From Fidelibacterota bacterium (lineage in GTDB: Bacteria; Fidelibacterota; UBA8477; JABMPR01): 35,991 nucleotides of DNA. Each line of letters opens with the position of its first letter. Position 1 is the stretch's first letter. Location: positions 1-35,991 of the forward strand of contig JAERTJ010000093.1 of assembly GCA_016844945.1 (NCBI GenBank). The letters are read 5' to 3'. The notes under the pieces are model-generated. The model was not told the DNA's origin. It saw only the letters and a list, made by a program, of their open reading frames with translations, and searched no databases. Positions 1-9,383 of this stretch are shown here, piece after piece. Position numbers and translations under genes: made by a program.

Positions 1-303
1 CGTCTTAGGGTTGTGTCGTACTTCTTCCAACATGTACAGTTACCTATATCCAATATTTCTTTATCAATTTCACAGTTCGTTTCCCCTTCAGAATCCATCA
101 GTTCTATACTTTTGCTAGAAAGTGGTCTAATCGGATTATCTCAGCCAGCTGTTTGATAAAACACCAGATTGAGACACAACTAAAGTGTTTTGTAGTCAAC
201 ACTCAGAATCCACCCCTGTGAGCAAAAAGCTTCTTTTTCCTGGCTTTGCACTGAGCCAATTATTACACTGATTGAGAATAGTAACCAGGTCAGAGTAGCA
301 ATT
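1..303. other. Window-edge stretch without a confident gene
   Basis: I see no convincing complete gene here. On the minus strand a frame is open from position 140 to the window edge, with an ATG at 96-98. It could be the start of a small Cys-containing protein whose C-terminus lies outside the window. No ribosome binding site is evident before that ATG, so I leave it uncalled. Confidence 0.3.
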
Positions 304-2142
304 CTAATTATCATTGTGCCGCAAAAGCTTATTCAAAGCCAGTCTAGCATCCTCTTTGACCATCTCAACCCTAGTGGAATTCAAAATATTTTCGGCATCT
401 AGAATTACCTGAAGCTCAGATCGCGCTCTTTCTAGATCTCCTTGCTCATAAAAGATCCGACTTAGCCAAAAATGTGGATTCAAGAGGCCGGGGTAGTACC
501 GGAGAACTTGGCGGAGTATTCTTTCAGCAAGTTCATATTGCCCATTGTCGATGTACGCTTTTCCCAAAGTGATATATTGATTCTTATCGGATAAGCCTTT
601 TTGAGAGTTCTTGATTAGCTCAAGAGCTTTTTTGGCATTACCTGTTTTTGCGTAGGCTGCTCCCAAGTAGAAGTCAAGCTCTGAATTATTGGGTAAGTAC
701 TTCATAGTTTCCATATATTTTGAAATTGCACAATCCCAATTTCCTGATATCGCGTCCTCTTGTCCTTCTTTCCAGAGAATCTCCCCAGTGATTTTGTTTG
801 AGCTCGCATGTGAGAGTGGTATAAGAAGTATTAACACAAGTAATCGTGACCGTTTCCACGTTTGTTTTAACCTCACCTCTTCTGGATAATTAACTTTTTG
901 GATAACGAGGATTAGGAGAGATAGAATTATCATGAATTGTAGGTTGACAATCAAAGATCTCAATACATCGTCTACTAGAGCGTGAGTAAAAAGGGTTGCA
1001 AGAGCTGCGGTTAATGTCAAGAGAACCTGTCTTTGGTTTGTATTCACTCTTCTTAAACCTGTGTAAATTGAGCTAAGAATTGAAAACAGAAATGCCAGAA
1101 ATATTCCTATACCCAAAATTCCTGTTTCAGCTAGTATGTGAAGATATTGAGAATGCGCTGAGGCAAGATTCACCGCAAGTTTGTAGATTGATTCATCTTG
1201 TGATTCTGCGAAGTAGTTTCCTTGATGCTCCAACCAATTCTGGCCGAAATTGCCGAAGCCAACTCCAGTCCAGAGATTGTCCATGAACATATCCCATGAC
1301 ACTGACCAGATAAAAAGGCGACCTGATGCTGAATCAGGATTTAGTTTATAAATAACAATTATTAAAAATGATAATGCCCCCAAAGTGAGAAGAGTCAGGG
1401 GGTACATCAATCGCCTGTTTGAACTTAATGCTTTCAATAGTTGAATTACTGATTCCCATTTATACACTATTAATCCTACTGCAGTAGCAACCCAAGCTCC
1501 ACGACTTTTTGTGAGTATGAGTACAATAAGGATCAAAATTAGAGATATTGCCCACAACACCCTCTGTTTCTCGTTCTCCACTCTGATAGTGAAGTACACA
1601 AATGGTAACGACACAGCTAAAAACGCACCTAATACATTTGCCCCACCAACTGTACCGAAGACTTGAGATTCGTAGTTTAGAAAGTAAGAAGAAGTTGGGA
1701 GAAACAGACCGAGATACTGCAATAACCCAATTACTGACTGCGCCAAGCCTGGAAGCACAAAGATAAGAGCAAAACTTTTTGATTTAATCGTTTCACCCAG
1801 CGATGCCTTTGCCAATAAATACAATATTCCAGGAAGAAGAACTCCTTCAGCCTTAAAGCCACCATCGGGCCATGGTGAACTAACCACCGTACTCAAAACC
1901 TGTGCGAATAACCAGGTAAATAACAACACATCAATTCGATGCCACCTGAATGATTTGATTTTCAGTGGTAGAAAAACGAGACAGAAGACCAAACCAAACC
2001 GAAGAGTAATATATTTAAGCACCCCAAAGGGATGCATAAACTTTGGCATAAATGAGAGACTAACTCCAAGGAGAATGAGACAGATCACCCGTTCAGGTGT
2101 TGTCCATCTGATGACGGTATGCATTATTTTGATTGTTTTCAA
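304..2142 (-). CDS. O-antigen ligase/polymerase-like membrane protein with C-terminal TPRs
   Basis: This 612-aa protein has about ten to twelve hydrophobic segments in residues 10-430, then a soluble tail. The Wzy_C-type loop lies around residues 270-350, with a SGR-x-x-IW start and the AHSQYLHILAETG motif typical of the O-antigen ligase/polymerase superfamily. Residues 455-610 form tetratricopeptide repeats, seen as repeated A-x-x-G-x-x-x-x-A-x-x helical pairs. Family members join or polymerise surface polysaccharide at the periplasmic face of the inner membrane; the TPR tail probably binds a partner. The start used is TTG at 2142 with a weak AGG upstream; an in-frame ATG lies at 2124. The specific substrate cannot be told, and a ligase cannot be separated from a polymerase by eye. 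Confidence 0.85.
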   Translation of the reverse strand: MKTIKIMHTVIRWTTPERVICLILLGVSLSFMPKFMHPFGVLKYITLRFGLVFCLVFLPLKIKSFRWHRIDVLLFTWLFAQVLSTVVSSPWPDGGFKAEGVLLPGILYLLAKASLGETIKSKSFALIFVLPGLAQSVIGLLQYLGLFLPTSSYFLNYESQVFGTVGGANVLGAFLAVSLPFVYFTIRVENEKQRVLWAISLILILIVLILTKSRGAWVATAVGLIVYKWESVIQLLKALSSNRRLMYPLTLLTLGALSFLIIVIYKLNPDSASGRLFIWSVSWDMFMDNLWTGVGFGNFGQNWLEHQGNYFAESQDESIYKLAVNLASAHSQYLHILAETGILGIGIFLAFLFSILSSIYTGLRRVNTNQRQVLLTLTAALATLFTHALVDDVLRSLIVNLQFMIILSLLILVIQKVNYPEEVRLKQTWKRSRLLVLILLIPLSHASSNKITGEILWKEGQEDAISGNWDCAISKYMETMKYLPNNSELDFYLGAAYAKTGNAKKALELIKNSQKGLSDKNQYITLGKAYIDNGQYELAERILRQVLRYYPGLLNPHFWLSRIFYEQGDLERARSELQVILDAENILNSTRVEMVKEDARLALNKLLRHNDN

Positions 2143-2146
2143 TATA

Positions 2147-2180
2147 AACCTGGGTAGCTCCTCGCAGAACCACCCAGGTT
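2147..2180 (-). terminator. Perfect 9-bp hairpin between two minus-strand genes
   Basis: AACCTGGGT (2147-2155) pairs perfectly with ACCCAGGTT (2172-2180), with a 16-nt loop. On the minus strand it lies after the stop of the beta-helix gene and just before the TTG start at 2142. The loop holds GAGGAG and the stem holds the AGG before that start. It lacks a U-tract, so it may be a weak terminator or may limit translation of the next gene. Confidence 0.4.
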
Positions 2181-2206
2181 GGATTTAGTGTGATAAAAGG
2201 CTGATG

Positions 2207-5200
2207 TTATTTCAATAATAGCATCTTTGAAGTGGCAACAAACTCCCCAGCCTGTAGACTATAGATGTAAAGACCGCTAGGCAGAATATTACCATCTGCA
2301 TCCATTCCATTCCACTGTACATTATACGATCCACTAGCCTGCGACTTACTAACAAGGCTTGTCACTAAGCGACCAGTAATATCATAAACATTCAACTGAA
2401 CATTTGATTCCTTTGATAGGTCGTAACGAATGGTTGTGACCGGATTAAAGGGATTCGGGTAAGCATTGTGAAGTGCAAACTTTTCTGGAATGATAGTTTG
2501 TGTTTCATCTTCCTCATCCTCCTCGAACTGCACCACTGCCCAATCAACATCCTCGCCCATTAGTTCTGCCGCCATAAGCGTGAGCTCGTCATCAGGGTAT
2601 TCCTCTTTCATCCTTTCCAAAAACCCAGTTGCAGCAGTTGCCTTGCCCAGAGAGAATTGGTTCAAGTCGACCAAACTAAACAACGCGATTCTCTCTTGGT
2701 CACTACAAAGAGCTTGATCTAATAGTGAAAGAGCCAGGCTATTTGCATCTTGAAATTCACCGGTTTTAATATGGAGTCCCATAAGAAGCTCAAGAGCTTT
2801 AACTCTGAGTTGGTCACTATATTCACCACCATTCAGCACTGTGAATAGATAACCAATCAACCCTTCATACTCTTCTGAGGGTGTATAGTTGGCTATCTTG
2901 ATCAGAGCAAGAACCGCATTATCCGTGGCTGGGAATTTCTGTACAAAGAGCTCCCAAGCCCAAAGAGCAACGGGAAGTTGATCGGTAATTCTTAGATCAT
3001 GAGCCCAATACCACAAGGCGCATTCAGAATTCGTATCTGGACTAAAAAAATCATAATTTGGACAATCAACATACCCGTCGTAGAAGGCACTTTTAGCAAG
3101 GCTTGAACCTAAGTTGGTTGAAGGCTCAGAACCCAATACCGGCGAGGTGTCATAGCTAGAGTTTAAATACCAACTCCATGCTGTTTCACCATCCCACCAA
3201 TTATGCTCTGCTTCGGCCGTTGAGTTGTTATAGGTTCTTAGATTATAAGTCCCGTTATCGTGGATACTATTGTACCCCGCTACTGCTCCATTATAGGGAT
3301 CGGAAGTACCAAGGAAGGGATCACAATAGTAGCTAGCATATACTCCATATGAGCTATTGTTAATGATTTCATTTAATCCTCTATCATCCGCTCCCAAATG
3401 TCCGAATTGAACATCAGCATGGTTGTACATATAGACACCAAATCCAGTGTTCCTCTGGATAGTATTGTTGTACATCCAAGGTGTGCTAGTACCATTATGA
3501 TACATACCACGGGTTGAGTTACTATCTATTAAGTTGTCAGTATACTTTGGAGATGATAAATAATTATACGTCCCATAGTTATTATGCGAGAACCGGTTTG
3601 ATGTGATGTCAGGATTACTACTGCTCCTCGCCTGCATCCCATAGGTGTTGTGCCGAACTATGTTGTTTGATATATCAGGGCTTGCACCGCTCATCCATAT
3701 TCCATACTTTGAATACTCAACTACACAATTATCCAGTATGGTTATGTTATCATTGACCGAAAAATTCAGCATGATAGCATACCAATCTTCTTTTCCTGGG
3801 GTCGTCTCAGAGCTTGTGAAGGTGATTTTCGCATCAGGGAGCCCATCAGCTATCAGATCACCATTAATAGTGAATCTTGTTGGGTCCTCTTTTACATGGG
3901 AAAACTCAATGTTAGAGCCTGGGAGGATGGTAAGTGTAGCTCCTGAAGCAACAGTTATATCAGCCCCAACTTGATAGTTTCCATGCCATTCAGTGTCAGC
4001 GGAGATTGTTAATGGTGAGGTTATTGATGTGGGCGACGGGTAGCCTAGTGCCCCGATATCCATTCTGGACCCATCTTCATCCTGATCATCCGCATCAGTG
4101 ACATAGGTAGTGCCATCACCATCGAAATCAGCATAACCGCCATCGATCGCTGGGCTTGAAGATAGTAGACGATAGTCACCATTTGTGTAGTCTACAAATA
4201 AGGGATTAACTTCAAGATTTGTTGTATCCTCCCAACAATCATAATTAGCGAATCCCTCAGTAAAATCGATGGAATTATCATAAAGTATACTGTTCTGAAA
4301 TACTGTCGCGTAGGCATTATAGGCTGCAGTATCATGGTTTGCAAGGATACACGAGCCAATAAATGTTGTAAGTGTCTGATTGGGCTGATCTGGCATTGGA
4401 TTCTGATCAAGAATCCCAACACTCGAACCATTCCCTATGATGGTCTCGTTCAAAATTCTATATCGTAATGAATCGCATTCATTGTTTAAGGGAGGTAAGT
4501 CCAAATCTGGATATTCTATTTTGTAACCTACATCACAATTGTCAATGATGTTGTGGTGAGAAAATACCAAAATATTTCCCGACATGACTATACCCGTATC
4601 ACAGTTACTTATTTCATTGGCTTGGAGCACTACCCGCTCATGCTCACTATCATTCCAATAATCATCAGACCAGGATATATCGTTTTGGGTCTGTTTGAAT
4701 CTTAACTTAACACCTGTTTCAAACCCATCGATTACATTATTAATAACCTGAAGAGAATCAAAAGTTTCATGATACTCTGGGGCATTGTGCCATGGTGTAT
4801 CAAAAATCTCGAATCGAATTGCTGTACCACTGCCTTGCACAACAGGAGAAAATTCACAATTATAAATCCCTATGTTTCCAAGATCTACGGCTTGTCCTTG
4901 TATAGCAACACCTGAAATATTACTGAATGTACAATTGGTAAGCCTAAAATTCGTTAAGGGCTCAGTCAAATGTGGTGTTACTCCTATTGAGTCGAAGTCA
5001 TCCCCATAATCATAAATATTGTCGAACCCTGTAGTGGCTCCGTCAATTGTAACGTTAATAAGCGAAACATCTTCTAGGGACTCGTCTGTCCAGATCGCCA
5101 CAATTGCATCTTCAATTACCAAGTTTTCAAGAGAGACCTCGTACAAATCGTCTGCTATCCTAATACCATGCCAATCAACCCCGCTGGCACCTGATAGAGT

Positions 5201-7015
5201 TATAGGAGACCCACTTGATCCTGCAAATCTTGAAGGGTCATATAGATCAATCTGGGTAGCAGAAGGCATGCTAATTGGGGTTCCTGCCGGAATTTGCTCC
5301 AAGGAGGAGCTGACTTCAACCATATCCCCTGAAATTATTGGAGTATATGAGAGTGTGATAGTTCCATCACCAGTCATATCAATACGATACTTTTTGTCTC
5401 CAGGTGTTGTAGTTTGTGGTGTTAGGGAAACTGAATCCGACACTGAGCAGGCAAGTTTTTTAAAAGTTCCGCCTTCAACAATTAGTGCCGGAGCTTCTAG
5501 ATACACGACGTCTCCTGGAGCAGAAATATCAGCCTCGCCGACAATTGTTAGCTCATAGTAGTCTGGAGTTGGGGTTGCACCATAAGTCGTGAAAGTTACT
5601 GGAGTAGTTCGATTTCCAGTGGAATCCTCTCCATCAAAATTCAGTCCAGTTCCTTTCCATTGGTTAAAGACCAGATATTCATTTGTTGAGTCTTCAATAA
5701 CTTTTGGAGTAGAAATGCTATAGTAACTACCAGTTGCATAAAGCTGACCAAGAAATGCTCTGTATGTCCCACTTGGCGCAAGGGTTGTCACTGGCAGAAG
5801 CGTATCTGGCTGAATCCAGGATTCTGGATTTATTAGGGTATCGTTTTGAATGTACCATGGATCCTGAAAAGTAACCCCATCGAGCAAGCAGCTTGAGAGA
5901 TCTATTATATTACGGGACTTGAATTTTGCATTCAAACCATTGTTTATCCGAGCGGCTGTCATTGCAAAATTTGACCATTTGACTTTGTGTTCACCCAGTT
6001 CATCGTTCCAAGCTCTATGTCTTTGACCATCAATCTGATACTTATGGGTCAGAGCAGAGTAGTTTTGCCCCTCAAAAACTTCTAACCCATTGGTATCTCC
6101 AGAATATACTGAGTCTCTTACGGAATTTTTATACAACGACAACCAGTCTCCTAGATTATCATTTCCGTTGTCCTCATCAACATTAGCCATCCTAACAGTT
6201 TGAATATGATAATCTATTGATAAGGTCGGTGAATTGACAAGGATGTAATGAGTTGCATCATAGTTAAACGATTCACTTTCTTTTTTAATGATGATGTTTA
6301 GATCGTCAGAAACCCCATCTTCAATGATCGATTTTACGCTTTGAAAAAGAGAACCGCTAGTATAATCCTCATTAAGCACTGATGAACCAGGGCTATCTCC
6401 AATTTCAATGTTGTCAAATTGAGTCCCAAAGGAGGCCAAATCATTATATTGATCAATTGTTGGGTCTGATTCTGGAAAATCAGCACTAGCAGATCGCAGT
6501 CCAGCCCTAAGGAGAACTGAATTAAACTCAGTAAAGGAGGAGGATGTGGAAACTGAGAATCCGGTTCCTACTCCATCCAATTTGACATCACCCCCTGGAT
6601 CGCTTACTTGCAAATCTTCGTTGTTAAAAATGACATACGTGCGATATATCTCTTTTTGAAAATCATTTGAGGTGTTCCGGCTGCCAATGTACCCATATTG
6701 GCTTGTAGTTGTCGTGTCACCTCCTACTGAGCTATCAAGCAATGCATAACTACCAACTTGACCTGTTGGATAGATTAAATCAGCCTGGTTCAAGACCTGC
6801 CCTGATGAGCCATCGTTTGAATATTCAAGTAAATTGCCTTGCTCGTTCAGAATGTGAATTGGATATGCAAATATATCCAATCTATATCTACCGGCACCCA
6901 GATCATACGTTTTTGAGTTGAGGGTTCTTTTAGATAATATTTCTTCCGACTCAATTGCTCCAAACAATGTTGACAGACTCAGAATTACTACAATAAACAA
7001 TCTAATTTTCCGCAT
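2207..7015 (-). CDS. Very large secreted beta-helix protein with T9SS type A sorting domain
   Basis: This 1602-aa protein opens with a classical signal peptide (MRKIRLFIVVILSLSTLFGA). It contains two right-handed parallel beta-helix blocks, roughly residues 620-960 and 1090-1330, rich in N-x-I and NT-x-x repeats like pectate-lyase-type NosD or DUF1565 proteins. A helical, repeat-like segment covers about 1380-1500. The last 85-90 residues are a FlgD-Ig-like T9SS sorting domain with YPNPFNPVTTIRYDL, YDITGRLV and a final GLYIYSLQAG strand ending in MLLLK. It is therefore predicted to cross the outer membrane through the PorU/V machinery and stay on the cell surface or be released. Beta-helices of this sort often bind or cleave polysaccharide, but no catalytic residues are recognisable. 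Function is unknown. Confidence 0.9.
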   Translation of the reverse strand: MRKIRLFIVVILSLSTLFGAIESEEILSKRTLNSKTYDLGAGRYRLDIFAYPIHILNEQGNLLEYSNDGSSGQVLNQADLIYPTGQVGSYALLDSSVGGDTTTTSQYGYIGSRNTSNDFQKEIYRTYVIFNNEDLQVSDPGGDVKLDGVGTGFSVSTSSSFTEFNSVLLRAGLRSASADFPESDPTIDQYNDLASFGTQFDNIEIGDSPGSSVLNEDYTSGSLFQSVKSIIEDGVSDDLNIIIKKESESFNYDATHYILVNSPTLSIDYHIQTVRMANVDEDNGNDNLGDWLSLYKNSVRDSVYSGDTNGLEVFEGQNYSALTHKYQIDGQRHRAWNDELGEHKVKWSNFAMTAARINNGLNAKFKSRNIIDLSSCLLDGVTFQDPWYIQNDTLINPESWIQPDTLLPVTTLAPSGTYRAFLGQLYATGSYYSISTPKVIEDSTNEYLVFNQWKGTGLNFDGEDSTGNRTTPVTFTTYGATPTPDYYELTIVGEADISAPGDVVYLEAPALIVEGGTFKKLACSVSDSVSLTPQTTTPGDKKYRIDMTGDGTITLSYTPIISGDMVEVSSSLEQIPAGTPISMPSATQIDLYDPSRFAGSSGSPITLSGASGVDWHGIRIADDLYEVSLENLVIEDAIVAIWTDESLEDVSLINVTIDGATTGFDNIYDYGDDFDSIGVTPHLTEPLTNFRLTNCTFSNISGVAIQGQAVDLGNIGIYNCEFSPVVQGSGTAIRFEIFDTPWHNAPEYHETFDSLQVINNVIDGFETGVKLRFKQTQNDISWSDDYWNDSEHERVVLQANEISNCDTGIVMSGNILVFSHHNIIDNCDVGYKIEYPDLDLPPLNNECDSLRYRILNETIIGNGSSVGILDQNPMPDQPNQTLTTFIGSCILANHDTAAYNAYATVFQNSILYDNSIDFTEGFANYDCWEDTTNLEVNPLFVDYTNGDYRLLSSSPAIDGGYADFDGDGTTYVTDADDQDEDGSRMDIGALGYPSPTSITSPLTISADTEWHGNYQVGADITVASGATLTILPGSNIEFSHVKEDPTRFTINGDLIADGLPDAKITFTSSETTPGKEDWYAIMLNFSVNDNITILDNCVVEYSKYGIWMSGASPDISNNIVRHNTYGMQARSSSNPDITSNRFSHNNYGTYNYLSSPKYTDNLIDSNSTRGMYHNGTSTPWMYNNTIQRNTGFGVYMYNHADVQFGHLGADDRGLNEIINNSSYGVYASYYCDPFLGTSDPYNGAVAGYNSIHDNGTYNLRTYNNSTAEAEHNWWDGETAWSWYLNSSYDTSPVLGSEPSTNLGSSLAKSAFYDGYVDCPNYDFFSPDTNSECALWYWAHDLRITDQLPVALWAWELFVQKFPATDNAVLALIKIANYTPSEEYEGLIGYLFTVLNGGEYSDQLRVKALELLMGLHIKTGEFQDANSLALSLLDQALCSDQERIALFSLVDLNQFSLGKATAATGFLERMKEEYPDDELTLMAAELMGEDVDWAVVQFEEDEEDETQTIIPEKFALHNAYPNPFNPVTTIRYDLSKESNVQLNVYDITGRLVTSLVSKSQASGSYNVQWNGMDADGNILPSGLYIYSLQAGEFVATSKMLLLK

Positions 7016-7042
7016 GCTTACTCCCTTTTAACTACTGCCTTC

Positions 7043-7075
7043 CTAGAGTAATTTGCGGGAAGCAAAAAACTCTAG
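7043..7075. repeat. Short inverted repeat upstream of the beta-helix gene
   Basis: CTAGAGT (7043-7049) and ACTCTAG (7069-7075) are a perfect 7-bp inverted repeat in the leader of the minus-strand gene that starts at 7015. It could be a hairpin in the 5' untranslated region or an operator. Confidence 0.3.
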
Positions 7076-7099
7076 TGATTCAGCTTGGTTTTTTGTCTT

Positions 7100-7138
7100 C
7101 AGCCCTTTCCTGCCCTGCCAGGCTTATGGAAGGGGCTG
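7100..7138. terminator. Hairpin downstream of the lipoprotein gene
   Basis: CAGCCCTTTCC (7100-7110) pairs with GGAAGGGGCTG (7128-7138), with one mismatch. It lies directly after the stop of the minus-strand lipoprotein gene (7143). The U-tract is poor on the minus strand, so termination strength is uncertain. Confidence 0.45.
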
Positions 7139-7142
7139 CTTG

Positions 7143-8261
7143 TTATCTATATCCTTTTGCAACCAGTGCATGTGTCCACGCATTATAGTAACCCACCATA
7201 ATGGCTAATTGTTCGCTATAGTCTCCTCCTTTCATGACGACATTGCCGTGGAGTGGTTCTATTTCATTTTTATACAAATATGAATCACCATTGAAATGGC
7301 TATAGTCCATATTTATGCCACCAAAAAAGATATCGTTGCTTGTCTTAACTCCCGTAAATAGATACAACTGTGTGATGCTTTGTTTCGAACGTTCATCGAA
7401 ATCTGATTCACCAGTGTTGAAATTGAATTTCCACAAGCCATCAAATGATGGGACATACAATGTATCCCCAAGTACATCGGCACTGTAAACTTCATGTAAT
7501 CCATCACTGGAATCTCGACTTGGTGGATAATCAAGATTCACCCAGTTAAATGGATCTCCCTGAGAATGGAGGACCACATCTTCTCCATAGCGGTCTAACG
7601 GGTTTCCAACTAAAAAGACATGCTCTCCATCAGGTGTTCCTGTTATATCACTGAAATCTGTGTCAATACCCGTATCGAATCGGGTGAATGTTGAGCCATC
7701 ATAATGGACAATACACCCTCCATATCCTGCGAAATAAATATTATTAGGAGATGTACCCCAAATTTTTATGACCTGTCGGAATCCAAATTGCTCGGCATCT
7801 GCCCTCCAGAGTCTCTCAAAAGCTATACCATCATAATGAAGAACCGATATCCCGTTTGTGAAATATATGTCATCACTGCTAAAAGCGAAGACGCCATATA
7901 GCATCGCTGAGTTATATACTACGTGATACAGCCATTCATCTCCATCCCAATGGGCTGCGTTATAGTAAGCCTCTGGAGTCCCATTAACTGAATCTGGGTC
8001 GTATACAGTCAACTCGCCAACCACCCAAATATCACTCTCATTAATGATAACAGCATCACGGAGTTCACTTCCGTAGATTCCCAAAGAGTCCAGAACCCAG
8101 GTAAACTCATGACTCGTCGTATCCAAACAGCACTCCTGAGAGTCTGGGCTGCAGGGATGGTAACCAGCTTCACATGTGGCAGAATCTGGGGGCATTGGTT
8201 TTGGACAAGCCACAAGGATTAATGAGACCACCAAGATGAACAAATAGAATTTTGAATGCAT
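7143..8261 (-). CDS. Lipoprotein with beta-propeller-like repeats
   Basis: I start this 372-aa protein at the ATG at 8261. It has GAAGGG eight bases upstream and gives a clean lipoprotein signal, MHSKFYLFILVVSLILVAC, with Cys19 in the lipobox LVAC. An upstream in-frame ATG at 8315 would spoil this signal. A Pro/Cys-rich linker with CEAGYHPC and CCLD follows. The rest is built from repeated short beta segments of the form W/IYFAG-x-x-G-x-x-HYDG-x-x-F, suggesting a beta-propeller like those in many FCB-group surface lipoproteins. It should be anchored to the inner or outer membrane. It is followed by a hairpin and then the T9SS cargo gene on the same strand. Function is unknown. Confidence 0.8.
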   Translation of the reverse strand: MHSKFYLFILVVSLILVACPKPMPPDSATCEAGYHPCSPDSQECCLDTTSHEFTWVLDSLGIYGSELRDAVIINESDIWVVGELTVYDPDSVNGTPEAYYNAAHWDGDEWLYHVVYNSAMLYGVFAFSSDDIYFTNGISVLHYDGIAFERLWRADAEQFGFRQVIKIWGTSPNNIYFAGYGGCIVHYDGSTFTRFDTGIDTDFSDITGTPDGEHVFLVGNPLDRYGEDVVLHSQGDPFNWVNLDYPPSRDSSDGLHEVYSADVLGDTLYVPSFDGLWKFNFNTGESDFDERSKQSITQLYLFTGVKTSNDIFFGGINMDYSHFNGDSYLYKNEIEPLHGNVVMKGGDYSEQLAIMVGYYNAWTHALVAKGYR

Positions 8262-8362
8262 ACAAAAGACCCTTCTGAGGTTATTAAGAGCATATTTGCA
8301 TAAATTTAGCATCAACTAGTATTCTCTTCTACAGATTTGATCGATAATGATTCTTGCTTTTC

Positions 8363-8569
8363 TTAGCTTGTGTGACACTCATTCGAGCAATAATAACACC
8401 CATTAGACTGTCCATAGGTTTTCTTCGCCTCAAGAACCGTTGCCTGACATGTATAGAATTCGCCAAGATATAGCCTGTTTTACTTTTCCGGTAATCTGGA
8501 GCATGTTGATGTGTGAACTTCGTGATCTCCGTTTTCCTGAGCGTTTTTGTTTACATAGTACTTTGCCAT
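8363..8569 (-). pseudogene. Small Cys-rich protein gene interrupted by an in-frame TAA
   Basis: From the ATG at 8569, with GAGGAG upstream, the frame reads MAKYYVNKNAQENGDHEVH, then a Cys, and hits TAA at 8480-8482 (codon 30). The same frame then continues with NRLYLGEFYTC and a stretch ending NGCYYCSNECHTS before its normal stop at 8363. The two halves together make a 68-residue protein. It matches a small widespread family I recognise by its YYVN-x-NAQ-x-NGDHEVH start and C-x-x-CS-x-x-CHTS end, often found with mobile or defence genes. The conserved tail and single interrupting codon point to a recent nonsense mutation, a sequencing error or readthrough. The 68-aa length and the four Cys of the tail fit a metal-binding mini-protein of unknown role. 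Confidence 0.75.
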
Positions 8570-8867
8570 TTTCCACTCCTCACTAATTGATCGAAATTTA
8601 TTTTTCTGAATACACAAATCTTCTGAATGCTCTCCCCAAGCCCCAATAAATCAATTTCGCATTTAAGGTTTGTGTTTCACTTTTTCGAACTCCCCACATT
8701 TCAATCTGATGATTGTGTAATTAAATGTAAGGCTACAATCCTTCACATCAACACAAAATTGTTTATTAATGAATTAAATATTCTTTTTTAGAATGTCTTG
8801 ACATCCCGTTGTAACATTACGAACTTCTTTATATAGTGCAATGATGCACAAATTAAAGGAGTTCGAA
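8570..8867 (+). promoter_or_regulatory. AT-rich intergenic region with possible promoter
   Basis: This stretch carries no gene. TTGTAA (8809-8814) and TATATA (8830-8835) lie 15 bp apart, about 33 bp before the start at 8868. TTGACA also occurs at 8798, but no good -10 lies at the right distance. The assignment is tentative. Confidence 0.3.
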
Positions 8868-9383
8868 ATGAAACGAACACACGTTGCGTTGTGGTTAGTT
8901 ATTGTTGTCTTGTTTGTTGGATGTGAAGGTAGTCTTACTCAACCAGATCCATTTAACCCCCAAGAAGTTGAGCTTTTAGACCAATCGCTTGCTAAAGAAG
9001 CAGTGATTGTAGCAAAGCTGGCTTCAATCCTACCTGAAGGTACTGTCTACACTTTACCTGAGGATACGACAAAGGTTCAGACCGCCACTGGTGGCGAAGA
9101 GTTGCCATCCGGTGCCTCCGTTGAAAACCTCAAAGGATCATTCTACAAAGTTCACCTATATTCAGAAATGAAGGTGGGTCTCGATGGATTATCCACTGTA
9201 ACCATTGATTATCCTTCAGAAGTACAGTATCTTAACGCCGAAGATAAGTGGATTAAATTGTCTTCTAGCGGAACTGTTTCCGCGAAGACGGTTTATGTAG
9301 GCGTTGATGGTAGTGGTATCCTTACGGTTAACACACTCATCGATGTCGAAGAAGCAGATGAAGGCATAGGGAATACAGGTTGA
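8868..9383 (+). CDS. Small lipoprotein of unknown function
   Basis: The start is the ATG at 8868, seven bases after AAAGGA; an in-frame ATG at 8841 lacks a site and spoils the signal. The 171-aa product begins with a lipoprotein signal ending VVLFVGC (Cys19) and continues as an Asp/Glu-rich, mostly beta protein with no recognisable domain. It should sit in the cell envelope. Its TGA stop overlaps the TTG start of the following TPR gene (TTGA), which suggests translational coupling. No homolog is recognised by eye. Confidence 0.75.
   Translation: MKRTHVALWLVIVVLFVGCEGSLTQPDPFNPQEVELLDQSLAKEAVIVAKLASILPEGTVYTLPEDTTKVQTATGGEELPSGASVENLKGSFYKVHLYSEMKVGLDGLSTVTIDYPSEVQYLNAEDKWIKLSSSGTVSAKTVYVGVDGSGILTVNTLIDVEEADEGIGNTG

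Noticed and set aside
5019..5558. A 179-codon plus-strand open frame
   Set aside because: It lies entirely antisense inside the beta-helix T9SS gene, is Ser/Thr-rich from reverse complement bias and has no ribosome site.
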